This document shows, piece by piece, positions 19,475 to 28,042 of a DNA stretch of 64,000 bases (within the stretch, counting starts at the first letter, position 1; every line of letters begins with the position of its first letter). The notes under the pieces are model-generated. The model was not told the DNA's origin and made no database searches. It was given only the letters and a program-made list of their open reading frames with translations. This DNA comes from Pseudolabrys sp. GTDB lineage: Bacteria; Pseudomonadota; Alphaproteobacteria; Rhizobiales; Xanthobacteraceae. The stretch spans positions 44,501 to 108,500 of the forward strand of contig JADGGK010000003.1 in assembly GCA_019689975.1 (NCBI GenBank), written 5' to 3'. Made by a program: the position numbers and the translations under genes.

Positions 19475-19921
19475 TCAGCGGCGCGTCAGGAAGAAGTTTT
19501 TCAGCAGCAGCGCGCTTTCACCCTCACCGAGGCCGCCGTAGACATCCGGCCGATGATGGCAGGTCGGCGCGGAAAAGAAGCGCACGCCGTTTTCCACGGC
19601 ACCGCCCTTGGGGTCGCTGGCACCGAAATAGAGCCTGCGGATGCGCGCATGGGAAATCGCCGCCGCGCACATGGCACACGGCTCCAACGTGACGTAAAGA
19701 TCGCACTCCGTCAGCCGTTCGCTGCCGAGCGCCGCGGCGGCGGCACGGATAGCCAACAGCTCGGCATGCGCCGTCGGATCCTTATCGGCAAGCACGCGAT
19801 TGCTGGCGCGCGCCAGGACCCGGTTCGCGCGCACGATCACGCATCCGACCGGCACTTCGCCGCGCATCGCCGCGTCGCGCGCCTCCTCGAGCGCGATTTG
19901 CATGAAGCTCGGCATTGCCAT
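19475..19921 (-). CDS. tadA: tRNA-specific adenosine deaminase
   Basis: 148 aa. It deaminates the wobble adenosine of tRNA-Arg(ACG) to inosine. The zinc site is complete: HAE at residues 52-54 with the catalytic glutamate, and PCAMC at 81-85. The C-terminal ENGVRFFSAPTCHHRPDVYGGL is also typical of TadA. The start is only 11 bp from the start of the divergent pseudouridine synthase; an internal ATG at 19915 is possible. Both divergent genes modify RNA. Confidence 0.95.
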   Translation of the reverse strand: MAMPSFMQIALEEARDAAMRGEVPVGCVIVRANRVLARASNRVLADKDPTAHAELLAIRAAAAALGSERLTECDLYVTLEPCAMCAAAISHARIRRLYFGASDPKGGAVENGVRFFSAPTCHHRPDVYGGLGEGESALLLKNFFLTRR

Positions 19922-19932
19922 AAATCCTGCTC

Positions 19933-20940
19933 ATGCACGAAAAACGCACCGGTGACAAATCCGGCGAACGCATCGCCAAGGTGATCGCCCGCGCCGGCCT
20001 CGCGTCGCGGCGACAGGCCGAAGCATGGATCGCCGCCGGTCGCGTCGCGATCAACGGAAAAATCGCCACCTCGCCCGCGCTCAACGTCACGCGGCACGAC
20101 CGGGTCACCGTCGACGGAGAGCCGCTGCCGCGACGGGCACGCACTCGGCTGTTTCTCTATCATAAACCGCGCGGCCTGGTGACCACGCATGCCGATCCGC
20201 AGGGGCGCAAAACCGTTTTTCAGACCTTGCCCAAACACCTGCCGCGGGTCGTCAGCGTCGGGCGGCTCGACATCAATACCGAGGGCTTGCTGTTGCTGAC
20301 CAATGACGGCGCGCTTGCGCGCGTGCTGGAACTGCCGGCGACCGGTTGGCCGCGGCGTTATCGCGTTCGGGCTCACGGACACGTCACGCAGGAGCGGCTC
20401 GACCGGCTCAAGAACGGAGTGACCGTCTCCGGTGTGCGCTACGGACCCATCGAGGCCACGCTCGATCGCGCGCAGGGTGCGAATATCTGGCTCAGCCTGA
20501 CCATCCGCGAGGGAAAGAATCGCGAGGTCCGCAAGGTGCTCGAAACGCTGGGCCTGAGGGTCAACCGATTGATCCGGCTTGCTTTCGGCCCCTTTGAACT
20601 CGGCGACCTCGAGGCGGGAGCGGTCGAGGAAGTCGGGACCGAGGCCTTGAAAAGGGCCCTTGGACGCGAGCTCATCGCGCGGGCCGGCGCGGATTTCGAT
20701 GCGCCGCTCGCGCCCAACGAGCCGCGCGCGCCACGCGGCGCTGCGCCTTCCGCGTTCACAGATGACGTATCGGTACCGCGCGCTCGGCGACGCGCCGCCG
20801 CCGTCGGCGATCCGACAGACAGATCCGCGCCGGCGTCATCATCCCCGCATACCAAGGCGGCCTCCGCAATGCGCGGGAATTCCCGCCGCGCCCCGATTGA
20901 CCGGCGCCGGCGCAGTGCGCTGTCGCCGAGGACACACTGA
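19933..20940 (+). CDS. RluB/RsuA-family 23S rRNA pseudouridine synthase
   Basis: 335 aa. An N-terminal S4 RNA-binding domain (about residues 12-60, [21 protein letters not shown]) precedes the catalytic domain with [18 protein letters not shown], where D113 is the catalytic aspartate. The ending [35 protein letters not shown] follows. The order fits RluB (large-subunit rRNA) better than RsuA, but the exact site is not provable. Residues from about 255 to the end are a low-complexity, basic, probably disordered tail. The stop overlaps the rsmD start (TGATG). Confidence 0.92.
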   Translation: MHEKRTGDKSGERIAKVIARAGLASRRQAEAWIAAGRVAINGKIATSPALNVTRHDRVTVDGEPLPRRARTRLFLYHKPRGLVTTHADPQGRKTVFQTLPKHLPRVVSVGRLDINTEGLLLLTNDGALARVLELPATGWPRRYRVRAHGHVTQERLDRLKNGVTVSGVRYGPIEATLDRAQGANIWLSLTIREGKNREVRKVLETLGLRVNRLIRLAFGPFELGDLEAGAVEEVGTEALKRALGRELIARAGADFDAPLAPNEPRAPRGAAPSAFTDDVSVPRARRRAAAVGDPTDRSAPASSSPHTKAASAMRGNSRRAPIDRRRRSALSPRTH

Positions 20941-21494
20941 TGCGCATCGTCGGCGGACGATTGCGCTCGCGTTCACTCGCCGGCCCCGGGGGGCGAGGCC
21001 TGCGACCCACCGCGGATCGCTTGCGCGAGGCGCTCTTCGACATCCTCACGCATGCCTACGACGACCCGATAACAAACGCACGCGTGCTCGATCTCTTTGC
21101 AGGGACGGGGGCGCTCGGCATCGAGGCGATTTCGCGCGGCGCAGCATTTGCGCTCTTTATCGATGACAGCGTCGAAGCGCGGGCGCTGTTGCGCAACAAT
21201 GTCGAGTCGCTCGGACTGGGCGGCGTCGCGCGCATCTTCCGACGCGACGCAACGCGACTCGGTTCGGTACACCCGCTGGAGCCATTCTCGCTGATATTCG
21301 CCGACCCGCCCTATGGGAGAGGCCTCGCGGAAAAAGCGTTGGCTTCCGCGCGCGCGGGCGGTTGGCTGAAACCGCAAGCCCTCCTCGTCGTGGAAGAAGC
21401 CGCCGACGCGGATTTCGTCCCGCCGGAAGGATTCGAAGACCTGGAGCGGCGTCGATATGGCGATACCCAATTCGTATTCCTGCGGCGCATATGA
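20940..21494 (+). CDS. rsmD: 16S rRNA (guanine(966)-N(2))-methyltransferase
   Basis: 184 aa. The SAM-binding motif I is VLDLFAGTGALGIEAISRGA (residues 49-68) and the catalytic motif is DPPY at 122-125. The N-terminal [16 protein letters not shown] and RPTADRLREALFDIL are the typical RsmD opening. The start is coupled to the pseudouridine synthase by TGATG, making a small rRNA-modification operon. It converges on mutL with 28 bp between the stops. Confidence 0.95.
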   Translation: MRIVGGRLRSRSLAGPGGRGLRPTADRLREALFDILTHAYDDPITNARVLDLFAGTGALGIEAISRGAAFALFIDDSVEARALLRNNVESLGLGGVARIFRRDATRLGSVHPLEPFSLIFADPPYGRGLAEKALASARAGGWLKPQALLVVEEAADADFVPPEGFEDLERRRYGDTQFVFLRRI

Positions 21495-21522
21495 CCGCGC
21501 CTGACAGCGGCGCCGCTCGCGT

Positions 21523-23325
21523 CTATTTGCGTCCGAAAAGCCTTTCGATGTCCGCAAGCTTGAGCTCGACATAGGTGGGCCTGCCGTGATTGCACTGACC
21601 GGAATTCGGTACCGTTTCCATTGCGCGCAGGAGCGCATTCATTTCCTCGGGCTTAAGTCGCCTTCCGGCGCGCACCGAGCCGTGGCAGGCCATTGTAGCG
21701 GCGACATGCATCAGGCGCCGCTCCAACGGCAACGAATCGTCCCATTCGGCCATGTGCTCCGCGAGGTCGCGCAGCAGGCCGCGTGCGTCAACCTCGCCCA
21801 GCAATGAAGGGGTCTCCCGCACGACCACGACGCCGGGCCCGAACGTATCGATCACAAGACCGAAGCGTGCCAGCTCGTCCTTGCGCGCGAGCAGTCGCTC
21901 CGCATCGCCTTCATCGAGCTCAACGACCTCCGGCATCAATAAGATCTGACGCGAGACGCCGGCGGTGGCGAGCGCGGCCTTCATTTGCTCATATACGATG
22001 CGTTCGTGCGCGGCATGCTGGTCGACGATGACCAGACCGTCGCGAGTCTGGGCGACGATGTAGGTTTCATGCAGCTGCGCCCGAGCAGCGCCGAGCGGAT
22101 GGTCCGTCGCTTCCGGCGCCGGCGCGGGACGATCCGCGCGCGCATCGACCGAGGGCGGTCCGACCTCGAAAACCTGCTGCGCGGCCTCCGCAACGCCAAG
22201 CGCGGCAGCACCGCTCGTGGCGCTCACGTCGAACGGCCGTGCGACCGCCTGTCGCGGATCATAGGTTTCGCTGCGGCGCGGAAGACGTGTCGACGCCGGG
22301 AATACCGCAAGCCGGCCGGGGCCGACGACGGCCGAGCGCCGACCTTCGCGCATCAAAGCGCTCTTGAGCGCGCGAACGACCAAGGCGCGCACCAGCGCTC
22401 CGTCGCGAAAACGTACTTCGGTCTTCGCCGGATGCACGTTGACGTCCACCTCGCGCACGTCGCAGCTGACGAACAGCGCAAGCAATGGATGCCGGTCTCG
22501 CGGCAGGTAATCCGCGTAGGCCGCGCGCACCGCGCCGATCAGCAGTTTGTCGCGCACCGGCCGGCCGTTGACGACGAAATATTGACCGAGCGAATTGGCC
22601 CGCGAAAGGGTCGGCAATCCCGCGAAACCGCTCACCCGCACGCCGTCATGCTCGGCGAGGAAATGGATTGCGCCGGCGCGAAACTCCGAGCCGAGCACCT
22701 CGCCGAGACGCGCGAGCGGATCGTCCGAAGCCGCCCACGTCAGCGGCGCGCGGCCCTCGCCCGCGAGGAGGAAAGTCACGTCCGGTCGACTGATCGCCAG
22801 ACGTCGCAGCACCTCGCGGGCGGCTTCCGCCTCGCCGCGATCGCTCCGGAGAAATTTCAGCCGCGCGGGTGTGGCGTAGAAAAGGTCGCGCACTTCGACC
22901 GTCGTTCCCCGCGGCAGAGCCGCCGGTCTCGTTTCGCCCGTTCGGCCGCCGTCGACCGTAAGGCTCCACGCGTGAGGTTCGCTCGCGTGACGCGTGGTGA
23001 TCGTCAATCGTGCCACCGCACCGATCGACGGCAAGGCCTCGCCGCGGAAACCGAGGGCGTGGATCGCAAGCAGATCGTCCGTGTCGAGTTTCGATGTGGC
23101 GTGACGCTCGACGGCAAGCGCGAGATCGTCCCGCGTCATGCCATCGCCGTCGTCCGCCACGCGAATAAGACGTCGGCCGCCGCCATCGGTCATCACCTCG
23201 ACACGCCGCGCGCCCGCATCGAGCGCGTTCTCAACGAGCTCCTTCACGACGCTCGCCGGCCGTTCGACCACCTCGCCGGCGGCGATTCGATTGACGATGC
23301 TTTCCGGCAGTCGGCGCACAGGCAT
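21523..23325 (-). CDS. mutL: DNA mismatch repair protein MutL
   Basis: 600 aa. The N-terminal GHKL ATPase shows ELVENALDAGA, VADDGDGM and HALGFRGEALPSIGAVA. The C-terminal dimerisation domain contains the endonuclease motif DQHA(X2)E(X4)E as DQHAAHERIVYE, starting near residue 435. ACHGSVRAG and CNHGRPT lie near the end. The motif predicts that this MutL nicks DNA itself, unlike E. coli MutL, which relies on MutH; that fits the absence of Dam/MutH-directed repair in most alphaproteobacteria. A linker of about 100 residues joins the two halves. Confidence 0.97.
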   Translation of the reverse strand: MPVRRLPESIVNRIAAGEVVERPASVVKELVENALDAGARRVEVMTDGGGRRLIRVADDGDGMTRDDLALAVERHATSKLDTDDLLAIHALGFRGEALPSIGAVARLTITTRHASEPHAWSLTVDGGRTGETRPAALPRGTTVEVRDLFYATPARLKFLRSDRGEAEAAREVLRRLAISRPDVTFLLAGEGRAPLTWAASDDPLARLGEVLGSEFRAGAIHFLAEHDGVRVSGFAGLPTLSRANSLGQYFVVNGRPVRDKLLIGAVRAAYADYLPRDRHPLLALFVSCDVREVDVNVHPAKTEVRFRDGALVRALVVRALKSALMREGRRSAVVGPGRLAVFPASTRLPRRSETYDPRQAVARPFDVSATSGAAALGVAEAAQQVFEVGPPSVDARADRPAPAPEATDHPLGAARAQLHETYIVAQTRDGLVIVDQHAAHERIVYEQMKAALATAGVSRQILLMPEVVELDEGDAERLLARKDELARFGLVIDTFGPGVVVVRETPSLLGEVDARGLLRDLAEHMAEWDDSLPLERRLMHVAATMACHGSVRAGRRLKPEEMNALLRAMETVPNSGQCNHGRPTYVELKLADIERLFGRK

Positions 23326-23574
23326 GGGAAGGGCGCGGTTTCTCCGACCCCGAACCTAGCCGGCCGGACCGGCGACGAGGAGCCGGCACGGACGCTTGCC
23401 CCCGCTATTCAATAGCCCGACCCCAAACGGGGCGCGAATTTAGCCCGGGCGCGGCGGCGGCGCTCTTCCGGCTCACCCTCGTTGATGAGTGGCCGAGGCA
23501 GACGCGGTTGACGTGCCCGTCAATGGAAAGGCGTCTGTGACCTGCGGCGCGGAACCGCCGCGGCGCGCGGTTGT

Positions 23575-24897
23575 TCATTCACGACCGCCTGCGGCAAGCC
23601 CCGTAGGCTTGCCCGCAATGGTGACAAGAAGCTCTCCCCCGTAAAGGCGCTTGGCCGCCCGTTTGGCGTCGGCGATGGTGACGGCATCGATCAAGGCCCG
23701 ACGACGCTGAATATAGTCGATGCCGAGTTTGTCGATCTGGATTTGGGTGAGCTGGCTCGCGATGCTGCTCGAGGTATCGAACGAGAGGGCATAGGTACCC
23801 TTGAGGTAGGATTTGGCCGCCGTCAGCTCCTCCTCGGTCGGTCCGTACTCCGCCATGCGCTTGATCTCGCGACCGATCACCCCGAGCGTGTCGGCAGTGC
23901 GGTCGGCGCGAGTCGCGGTGCTCCCGATCACGACCGCCGCGTGACGCAACCAAACCAGATTGTCCGAGATGCCATAGACGAGTCCGCGTTTCTCGCGTAC
24001 CTCGCGGTAGAGCCGCGAAGTGAAGCCGCCTCCGCCGAGGATATGATTGACCACATATGCGGCCATGAAGTCCGGGTCATGACGCGCGATGCCGGTACCG
24101 CCGAAGGTCACCACGGCTTGCGGAACGTCGAGCTCGATGACGATGCGACGCCCGAGAGCGCTGGGGGTCGCATCGGCAACCGGTTTAAGCGCATTCTGCG
24201 CCGGCAACATGCCGAATGCGCGATCGATCAAGCGCCCGGCGACCTCGGGGTCGACGTCGCCGACAACGGTCACGACGAGGCCATTGCGTGCAAATACGCG
24301 GCGTCCATAGGTTCTGAGATCGTCCTTGTTGATGCGTCCGACCGACTCGAGCGTGCCGCGCGTGTCGTGACCATAGGGATGGTTGGGGAAAGCCGCGCGC
24401 CACCAATTCCTGCCGGCGAGGCTGTTCGGATTGCTGAGCTCGCGCCGCAGTTCGGAGAGCTCCTGCCCGCGAACACGCTCGATGGCATCGGGGTCGAAAC
24501 GCGGCCTGGAGAGGGTAAGACCCAGGAGTTCGAAGGCTTCCTCGCCGTGCTCGCGGAGGGTTCGCAGCGAACCGTAGAAATAATCGCGCGTCACGCCGAA
24601 GCCGAGTTCTATGGCATGTCGTTCCAGCCGTTCGCGGAATGTCGCACCGTCGAGATCGCCGGCACCTTCGTCCAGCATGTCGGCCACGAAACCGGCCGTA
24701 CCCGATTTATCCGGCTCGTCCTGAGCGGAGCCGCCCTCGAAGGAGAAGCTCATGGCGATGAGGGGCACAGCGTGTTCGCGCACGAGCCAGGCTTTGATTC
24801 CCGACGGACTGACGATCGGCTCGATCGTCATGGCCGAAACCGGCGCGACGATGAACGCCGCAAGCCCGGCAACAAACGCCGCGATCGGTCGAATCAT
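23575..24897 (-). CDS. Secreted M16-family protein lacking the zinc motif
   Basis: 440 aa with a signal peptide (MIRPIAAFVAGLAAFIVAPVSA). The insulinase-like fold is clear (MSFSFEGGSAQDEPDKSGTAGFVADMLDEGAG, HPYGHDTRGTLESV, HILGGGGFTSRLYREVREKRGLVYG). The HxxEH zinc motif expected after GTAGF is replaced by VADML, so this chain is probably not catalytic. It contributes the R/Y substrate-binding segment (SRLYREVREKRGLVY). The ATG at 24897 overlaps the stop of the upstream active partner (ATGA), which supports a heterodimeric periplasmic protease. A start 24 codons upstream is rejected because it breaks the signal peptide. Confidence 0.9.
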   Translation of the reverse strand: MIRPIAAFVAGLAAFIVAPVSAMTIEPIVSPSGIKAWLVREHAVPLIAMSFSFEGGSAQDEPDKSGTAGFVADMLDEGAGDLDGATFRERLERHAIELGFGVTRDYFYGSLRTLREHGEEAFELLGLTLSRPRFDPDAIERVRGQELSELRRELSNPNSLAGRNWWRAAFPNHPYGHDTRGTLESVGRINKDDLRTYGRRVFARNGLVVTVVGDVDPEVAGRLIDRAFGMLPAQNALKPVADATPSALGRRIVIELDVPQAVVTFGGTGIARHDPDFMAAYVVNHILGGGGFTSRLYREVREKRGLVYGISDNLVWLRHAAVVIGSTATRADRTADTLGVIGREIKRMAEYGPTEEELTAAKSYLKGTYALSFDTSSSIASQLTQIQIDKLGIDYIQRRRALIDAVTIADAKRAAKRLYGGELLVTIAGKPTGLAAGGRE

Positions 24898-26276
24898 AAA
24901 TGCCTCTCCGCCGGCGGGCGGTCGTCCTTGACGAGATAGCCGGTGACCGAGCGACGCAGGTCGAGCCAACGACGTGCCGCATCTCGGACCTGCTCGCCGG
25001 TGACCGCACGGATGCGGTCCGGCCAGCGCGCGATATCGTCGACCGTTGCGCCAGTCGTCAGCGCGCTGCCGTACCAGCGAGCCATGCTTGCCTGGCTATC
25101 GTGGGCGTAAACGGCGTCGGCGACCAGCTTGTTTTTGCTGCGCTCAAGCTCTTCATCGGTCACGCCATTCTCTTTCACCTGCGTGAGCACCGCGTCGAGG
25201 GCCGCTTCGAGCTCCGGCAGACTGACGCCTCCGCGCGGCGCGGCATAGATCCCGAATTTGCTCATCTCGAGCGCAAGGCTGTCGTACCACGCGCTCGCGG
25301 CGACCGCGACCTGTCTGTCGATCACGAGCTCGCGATATAACCGGCTGTTGCTCCCCGCTCCTACCACATGCGCCAGTATTTCGAGTGCCGCGGATTCGCC
25401 GTGAGCGGCGGTTGCGAAGGACGGCACCAGGTAAGCCCGCTGCATGATCGGCTGCTCGACGCGAGAGTCCGCCAGAGTGAGGCGGCGCGCAGCCACCGGC
25501 GGCGGCTCCTTCGGGCGACGACGTGGCACGATATTGTCGTTGCGTTTGACTTTGCCGTAGGTCTCCTGGGCGAAGGCGAACGCCTGTTCGGGCTCGACGT
25601 CACCGGCAACAACCACCACCGCATCGTTCGGCCCGTAGAAACGTCGATAGAATCCGACCGCGTCGTCACGGGTGAGCTGCGCCATTTCGTGGCGCCAGCC
25701 AATCACGGGCTTGCCATAGGGGCTGTTGAGATAGAGCGCCGCATCGATCTGCACGCCGAGGCGGGCGCGCGGATTGTTCCCGATCCGCTGGCTTTCCTCT
25801 TCCAAAATCACGTCACGCTCGCGCAACACATCGTCGTCCGTGAGCGCGAGACCGTTCATGCGATCGGCCTCGAACTCCATCACCGTCTTCAACTTTTCGC
25901 TCGGCACGCGCTGGAAATATCCGGTATAGTCGGCGCCGGTGAATGCGTTTTCCCGGCCGCCGAACGCGGCTACAACGGCCGAGAATTGCCCTGCCGGATG
26001 CTTGGCGGTGCCCTTGAACATCAGGTGCTCGAGGAAATGGGCGAGGCCCGACTTGCCTGCAGTCTCGTCGGCAGCGCCCACCTTGTACCAGATCATGTGG
26101 GTCACCACCGGAGCGCGATGATCGGGAATGACGACGAGTTCGAGACCGTTGGCGAGCGTGTATTCAGCGACCGGCGGGCCCGCGGATCGCGCGGGCACCG
26201 GCCCCGCGAACATGAAGACGGCCGACACGAGCGCGATGCGGCGGCGCGACACGCTATTCCATGCGTCTCGAAACAC
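24894..26276 (-). CDS. Secreted M16-family zinc protease (active subunit)
   Basis: About 460 aa from a GTG at 26276 that has AAGGA upstream and leads directly into the signal peptide (RRRIALVSAVFMFAGPVPARSA); a start at 26339 is in frame but adds 21 unlikely residues. The inverted zinc motif HFLEH is intact in KSGLAHFLEHLMFKGT. The downstream ERDVILEEESQR supplies the third metal-ligand glutamate. It is probably periplasmic. It is coupled to a second M16 chain without the motif. Such pairs degrade small peptides or process exported proteins; the substrate is unknown. Confidence 0.92.
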   Translation of the reverse strand: MFRDAWNSVSRRRIALVSAVFMFAGPVPARSAGPPVAEYTLANGLELVVIPDHRAPVVTHMIWYKVGAADETAGKSGLAHFLEHLMFKGTAKHPAGQFSAVVAAFGGRENAFTGADYTGYFQRVPSEKLKTVMEFEADRMNGLALTDDDVLRERDVILEEESQRIGNNPRARLGVQIDAALYLNSPYGKPVIGWRHEMAQLTRDDAVGFYRRFYGPNDAVVVVAGDVEPEQAFAFAQETYGKVKRNDNIVPRRRPKEPPPVAARRLTLADSRVEQPIMQRAYLVPSFATAAHGESAALEILAHVVGAGSNSRLYRELVIDRQVAVAASAWYDSLALEMSKFGIYAAPRGGVSLPELEAALDAVLTQVKENGVTDEELERSKNKLVADAVYAHDSQASMARWYGSALTTGATVDDIARWPDRIRAVTGEQVRDAARRWLDLRRSVTGYLVKDDRPPAERHL

Positions 26277-26370
26277 GATGACGAAATCCTTGTTTGCGAT
26301 TGATCCCGATAACCGCGCACTGGATCCGGAAAATCGCACAGAGCAGGTTGCGACCGCACTGAATCGGCGC

Positions 26371-26482
26371 CGTCATTGCGAGGAACCCCGCACACGGCAG
26401 CGAAGCAATCGAGGATCAGTATAATACCATCCTGGATCGTCTGGATTGTGTCGTCCGCGCTCTGCTCGGGCCCGCAATGAGC
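26371..26482. repeat. Palindromic interspersed repeat in a 400-bp gene-free gap
   Basis: The element opens with CGTCATTGCGAGGAACCCCG and AGCGAAGCAATCGAGGATC and closes with the roughly complementary GGATCGTCTGGATTGTG ... GGGCCCGCAATGAGCG. It is the same type of CGTCATTGCG..GCGAAGC sequence as the copy at 10776. It lies in the gap 26277-26676 between the M16 protease start and the end of the next upstream gene. The rest of this gap shows no convincing gene. Confidence 0.6.
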
Positions 26483-26676
26483 GATAAATGCGCGATTGCG
26501 CCGCGGCGCTCGTCATGCCGGGTCGATACCACCGACTTTTGCTCAAGATCGCAACAGGCCCGGCGGAATGAGCGATTCGATCGCGACGGATCGCGTCCAG
26601 CCGCCGAGGCACATGCACGCGAAAAACGACCTCGGCCTCGCGCGGCGCCGCCGAAGAAGGCACGACCGGCATGCGC

Positions 26677-27381
26677 TCAGTGGCTGCCGCTGTCGACCTC
26701 GCCGTGCGTCGCGTAGGAATTGGTGACCGTCGGCGCCCGCTTGTTCTTGCCGCTGGCATAGGGCTGGTCCGGCGAGGGTGTCTGATAGCCCGGCGGCGGA
26801 TCGGTGAGGGAGGTACGCTCCGGCTCGCCGGTGAAACGCGCCGCATCACGGTCGTCGGCCGCGCCGAACATGTTGCTGAACAGATTGCCCATATAGCCGA
26901 GCTCGGACGGCGTCATGCGCCGCTCGCCGGTGCTGGTCGCAGTCCTGTTCGACGGACGCAAGGCGCCGGGATTTGCGCGCGCGCCCGGAGTCAATTGATC
27001 GGGCGGCAGCGGGTTTTCCTCGCGCATGCGTTCGGCTTCGATATCACGTTTGCGTTCCATTTCGGCCTGCGCCTTGGCGCGGGCGATATCGGGGTCCTTC
27101 GGCCAGGCCGGATTGTTGGCAATGGCCGCGCTCGGGTTTTCGGGCGGCGGCAGATCGAGATTGGGCGGCAGCACCAACGGGCCGCGCTCCTGGTAATCGA
27201 TCTGCGGTTCGTCGCCGCGTTTCAGCCCGAGCTCGCCGAGAATGCTGCGGATGATCTTGGTGTCGATCGGCACGTCGTCATCATCGCCGGCCCGGGCGGG
27301 GGCAGCGCCGAGCGCGATGAGGAACGCCGCCCCGACGGCCGTCGCGGCGGTCAATCGCACAACGGGACGCGTCAAACGCAT
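26677..27381 (-). CDS. Secreted hypothetical protein, proline-rich
   Basis: 234 aa. A signal peptide (MRLTRPVVRLTAATAVGAAFLIALGAAPARA) is followed by an acidic start GDDDDVPIDTKIIRSILGELGLKRGD. Next comes an IDYQERGPLVLPPNLDLPPPE segment, a charged helical stretch (AKAQAEMERKRDIEAERMREENPLPP) and a low-complexity C-terminus. The IDYQERPPLVVPP-like motif looks conserved and may be a binding peptide; no enzymatic domain is visible. It lies between lspA and the M16 pair on the same strand, so it may be part of an envelope-related transcript. Function unknown. Confidence 0.7.
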   Translation of the reverse strand: MRLTRPVVRLTAATAVGAAFLIALGAAPARAGDDDDVPIDTKIIRSILGELGLKRGDEPQIDYQERGPLVLPPNLDLPPPENPSAAIANNPAWPKDPDIARAKAQAEMERKRDIEAERMREENPLPPDQLTPGARANPGALRPSNRTATSTGERRMTPSELGYMGNLFSNMFGAADDRDAARFTGEPERTSLTDPPPGYQTPSPDQPYASGKNKRAPTVTNSYATHGEVDSGSH

Positions 27382-27503
27382 GCCAGCCTTCCTCCCGATG
27401 GGTCGGACCCGTCACCCTCGCCCAGCCTGCGGCCACGGCAACCGGCCGCACAAGTCATTTGGACGACGGCGGAATTTCATTGCCCGCCGACTGTGGCAAC
27501 CGA

Positions 27504-28019
27504 TCAGGGCGCTTTTGCGGCGCTTTCTTCCCCGACGATCGAATGATACAGGAGGCCGAGCACGCCGGCAACGATGGCGACATCGGCGAGGTTGAATACG
27601 TACCAGCTGAAGCGCCAGCTCGCGGTCGTGATATGGAAATGCACGAAATCGGCCACCCATCCGTAGGCCAAGCGGTCAATGGCATTGCCGATCGCTCCGC
27701 CGACGATCAACCCGAGAGCTACCGCGGTGAGTCGGTCGCGGGCGCGTGCCAGCCACACCCACAACAAGGCGACCGCGAACGCCTTAATCGTCAGCAACAC
27801 GATTTGGCCGACGACGCCCTGCGTTTGGAACAAGCCGTAGCTGATGCCGGTATTGCGAACAAGAACGAGATCAACAAACGGTCCCAGACGAACGGGGCCG
27901 CGCGCGGCGAGATCGAACACCTTGAGCAGGAAAATCTTGCTCGCCTGATCGAGCGCGGCGGCGGCGGCGGCGGCGGCGATGCCCGTGAGCGTCAGCGGAC
28001 CGTACCAATAGGATCGCAC
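27504..28019 (-). CDS. lspA: Lipoprotein signal peptidase (signal peptidase II)
   Basis: 171 aa inner-membrane aspartyl protease that cleaves prolipoproteins before the lipidated cysteine. It has four membrane segments, and the two catalytic aspartate motifs are present: GGAIGNAIDRL and FNLADVAI. VLVRNTGISYGLF corresponds to the conserved NxGxSFG region. I start at the GTG at 28019, preceded by AGAGGGAAG, because the longer frame would run into ileS. Only 23 bp separate it from the ileS stop, and ileS-lspA linkage is classic in proteobacteria. Confidence 0.95.
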   Translation of the reverse strand: MRSYWYGPLTLTGIAAAAAAAALDQASKIFLLKVFDLAARGPVRLGPFVDLVLVRNTGISYGLFQTQGVVGQIVLLTIKAFAVALLWVWLARARDRLTAVALGLIVGGAIGNAIDRLAYGWVADFVHFHITTASWRFSWYVFNLADVAIVAGVLGLLYHSIVGEESAAKAP

Positions 28020-28042
28020 CGCTTCCCTCTTTCGCGTCGGAC

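Noticed and set aside
10776..26482. Repeats considered as CRISPR
   Set aside because: Copies are palindromic, far apart and not separated by regular spacers; no cas gene is present.
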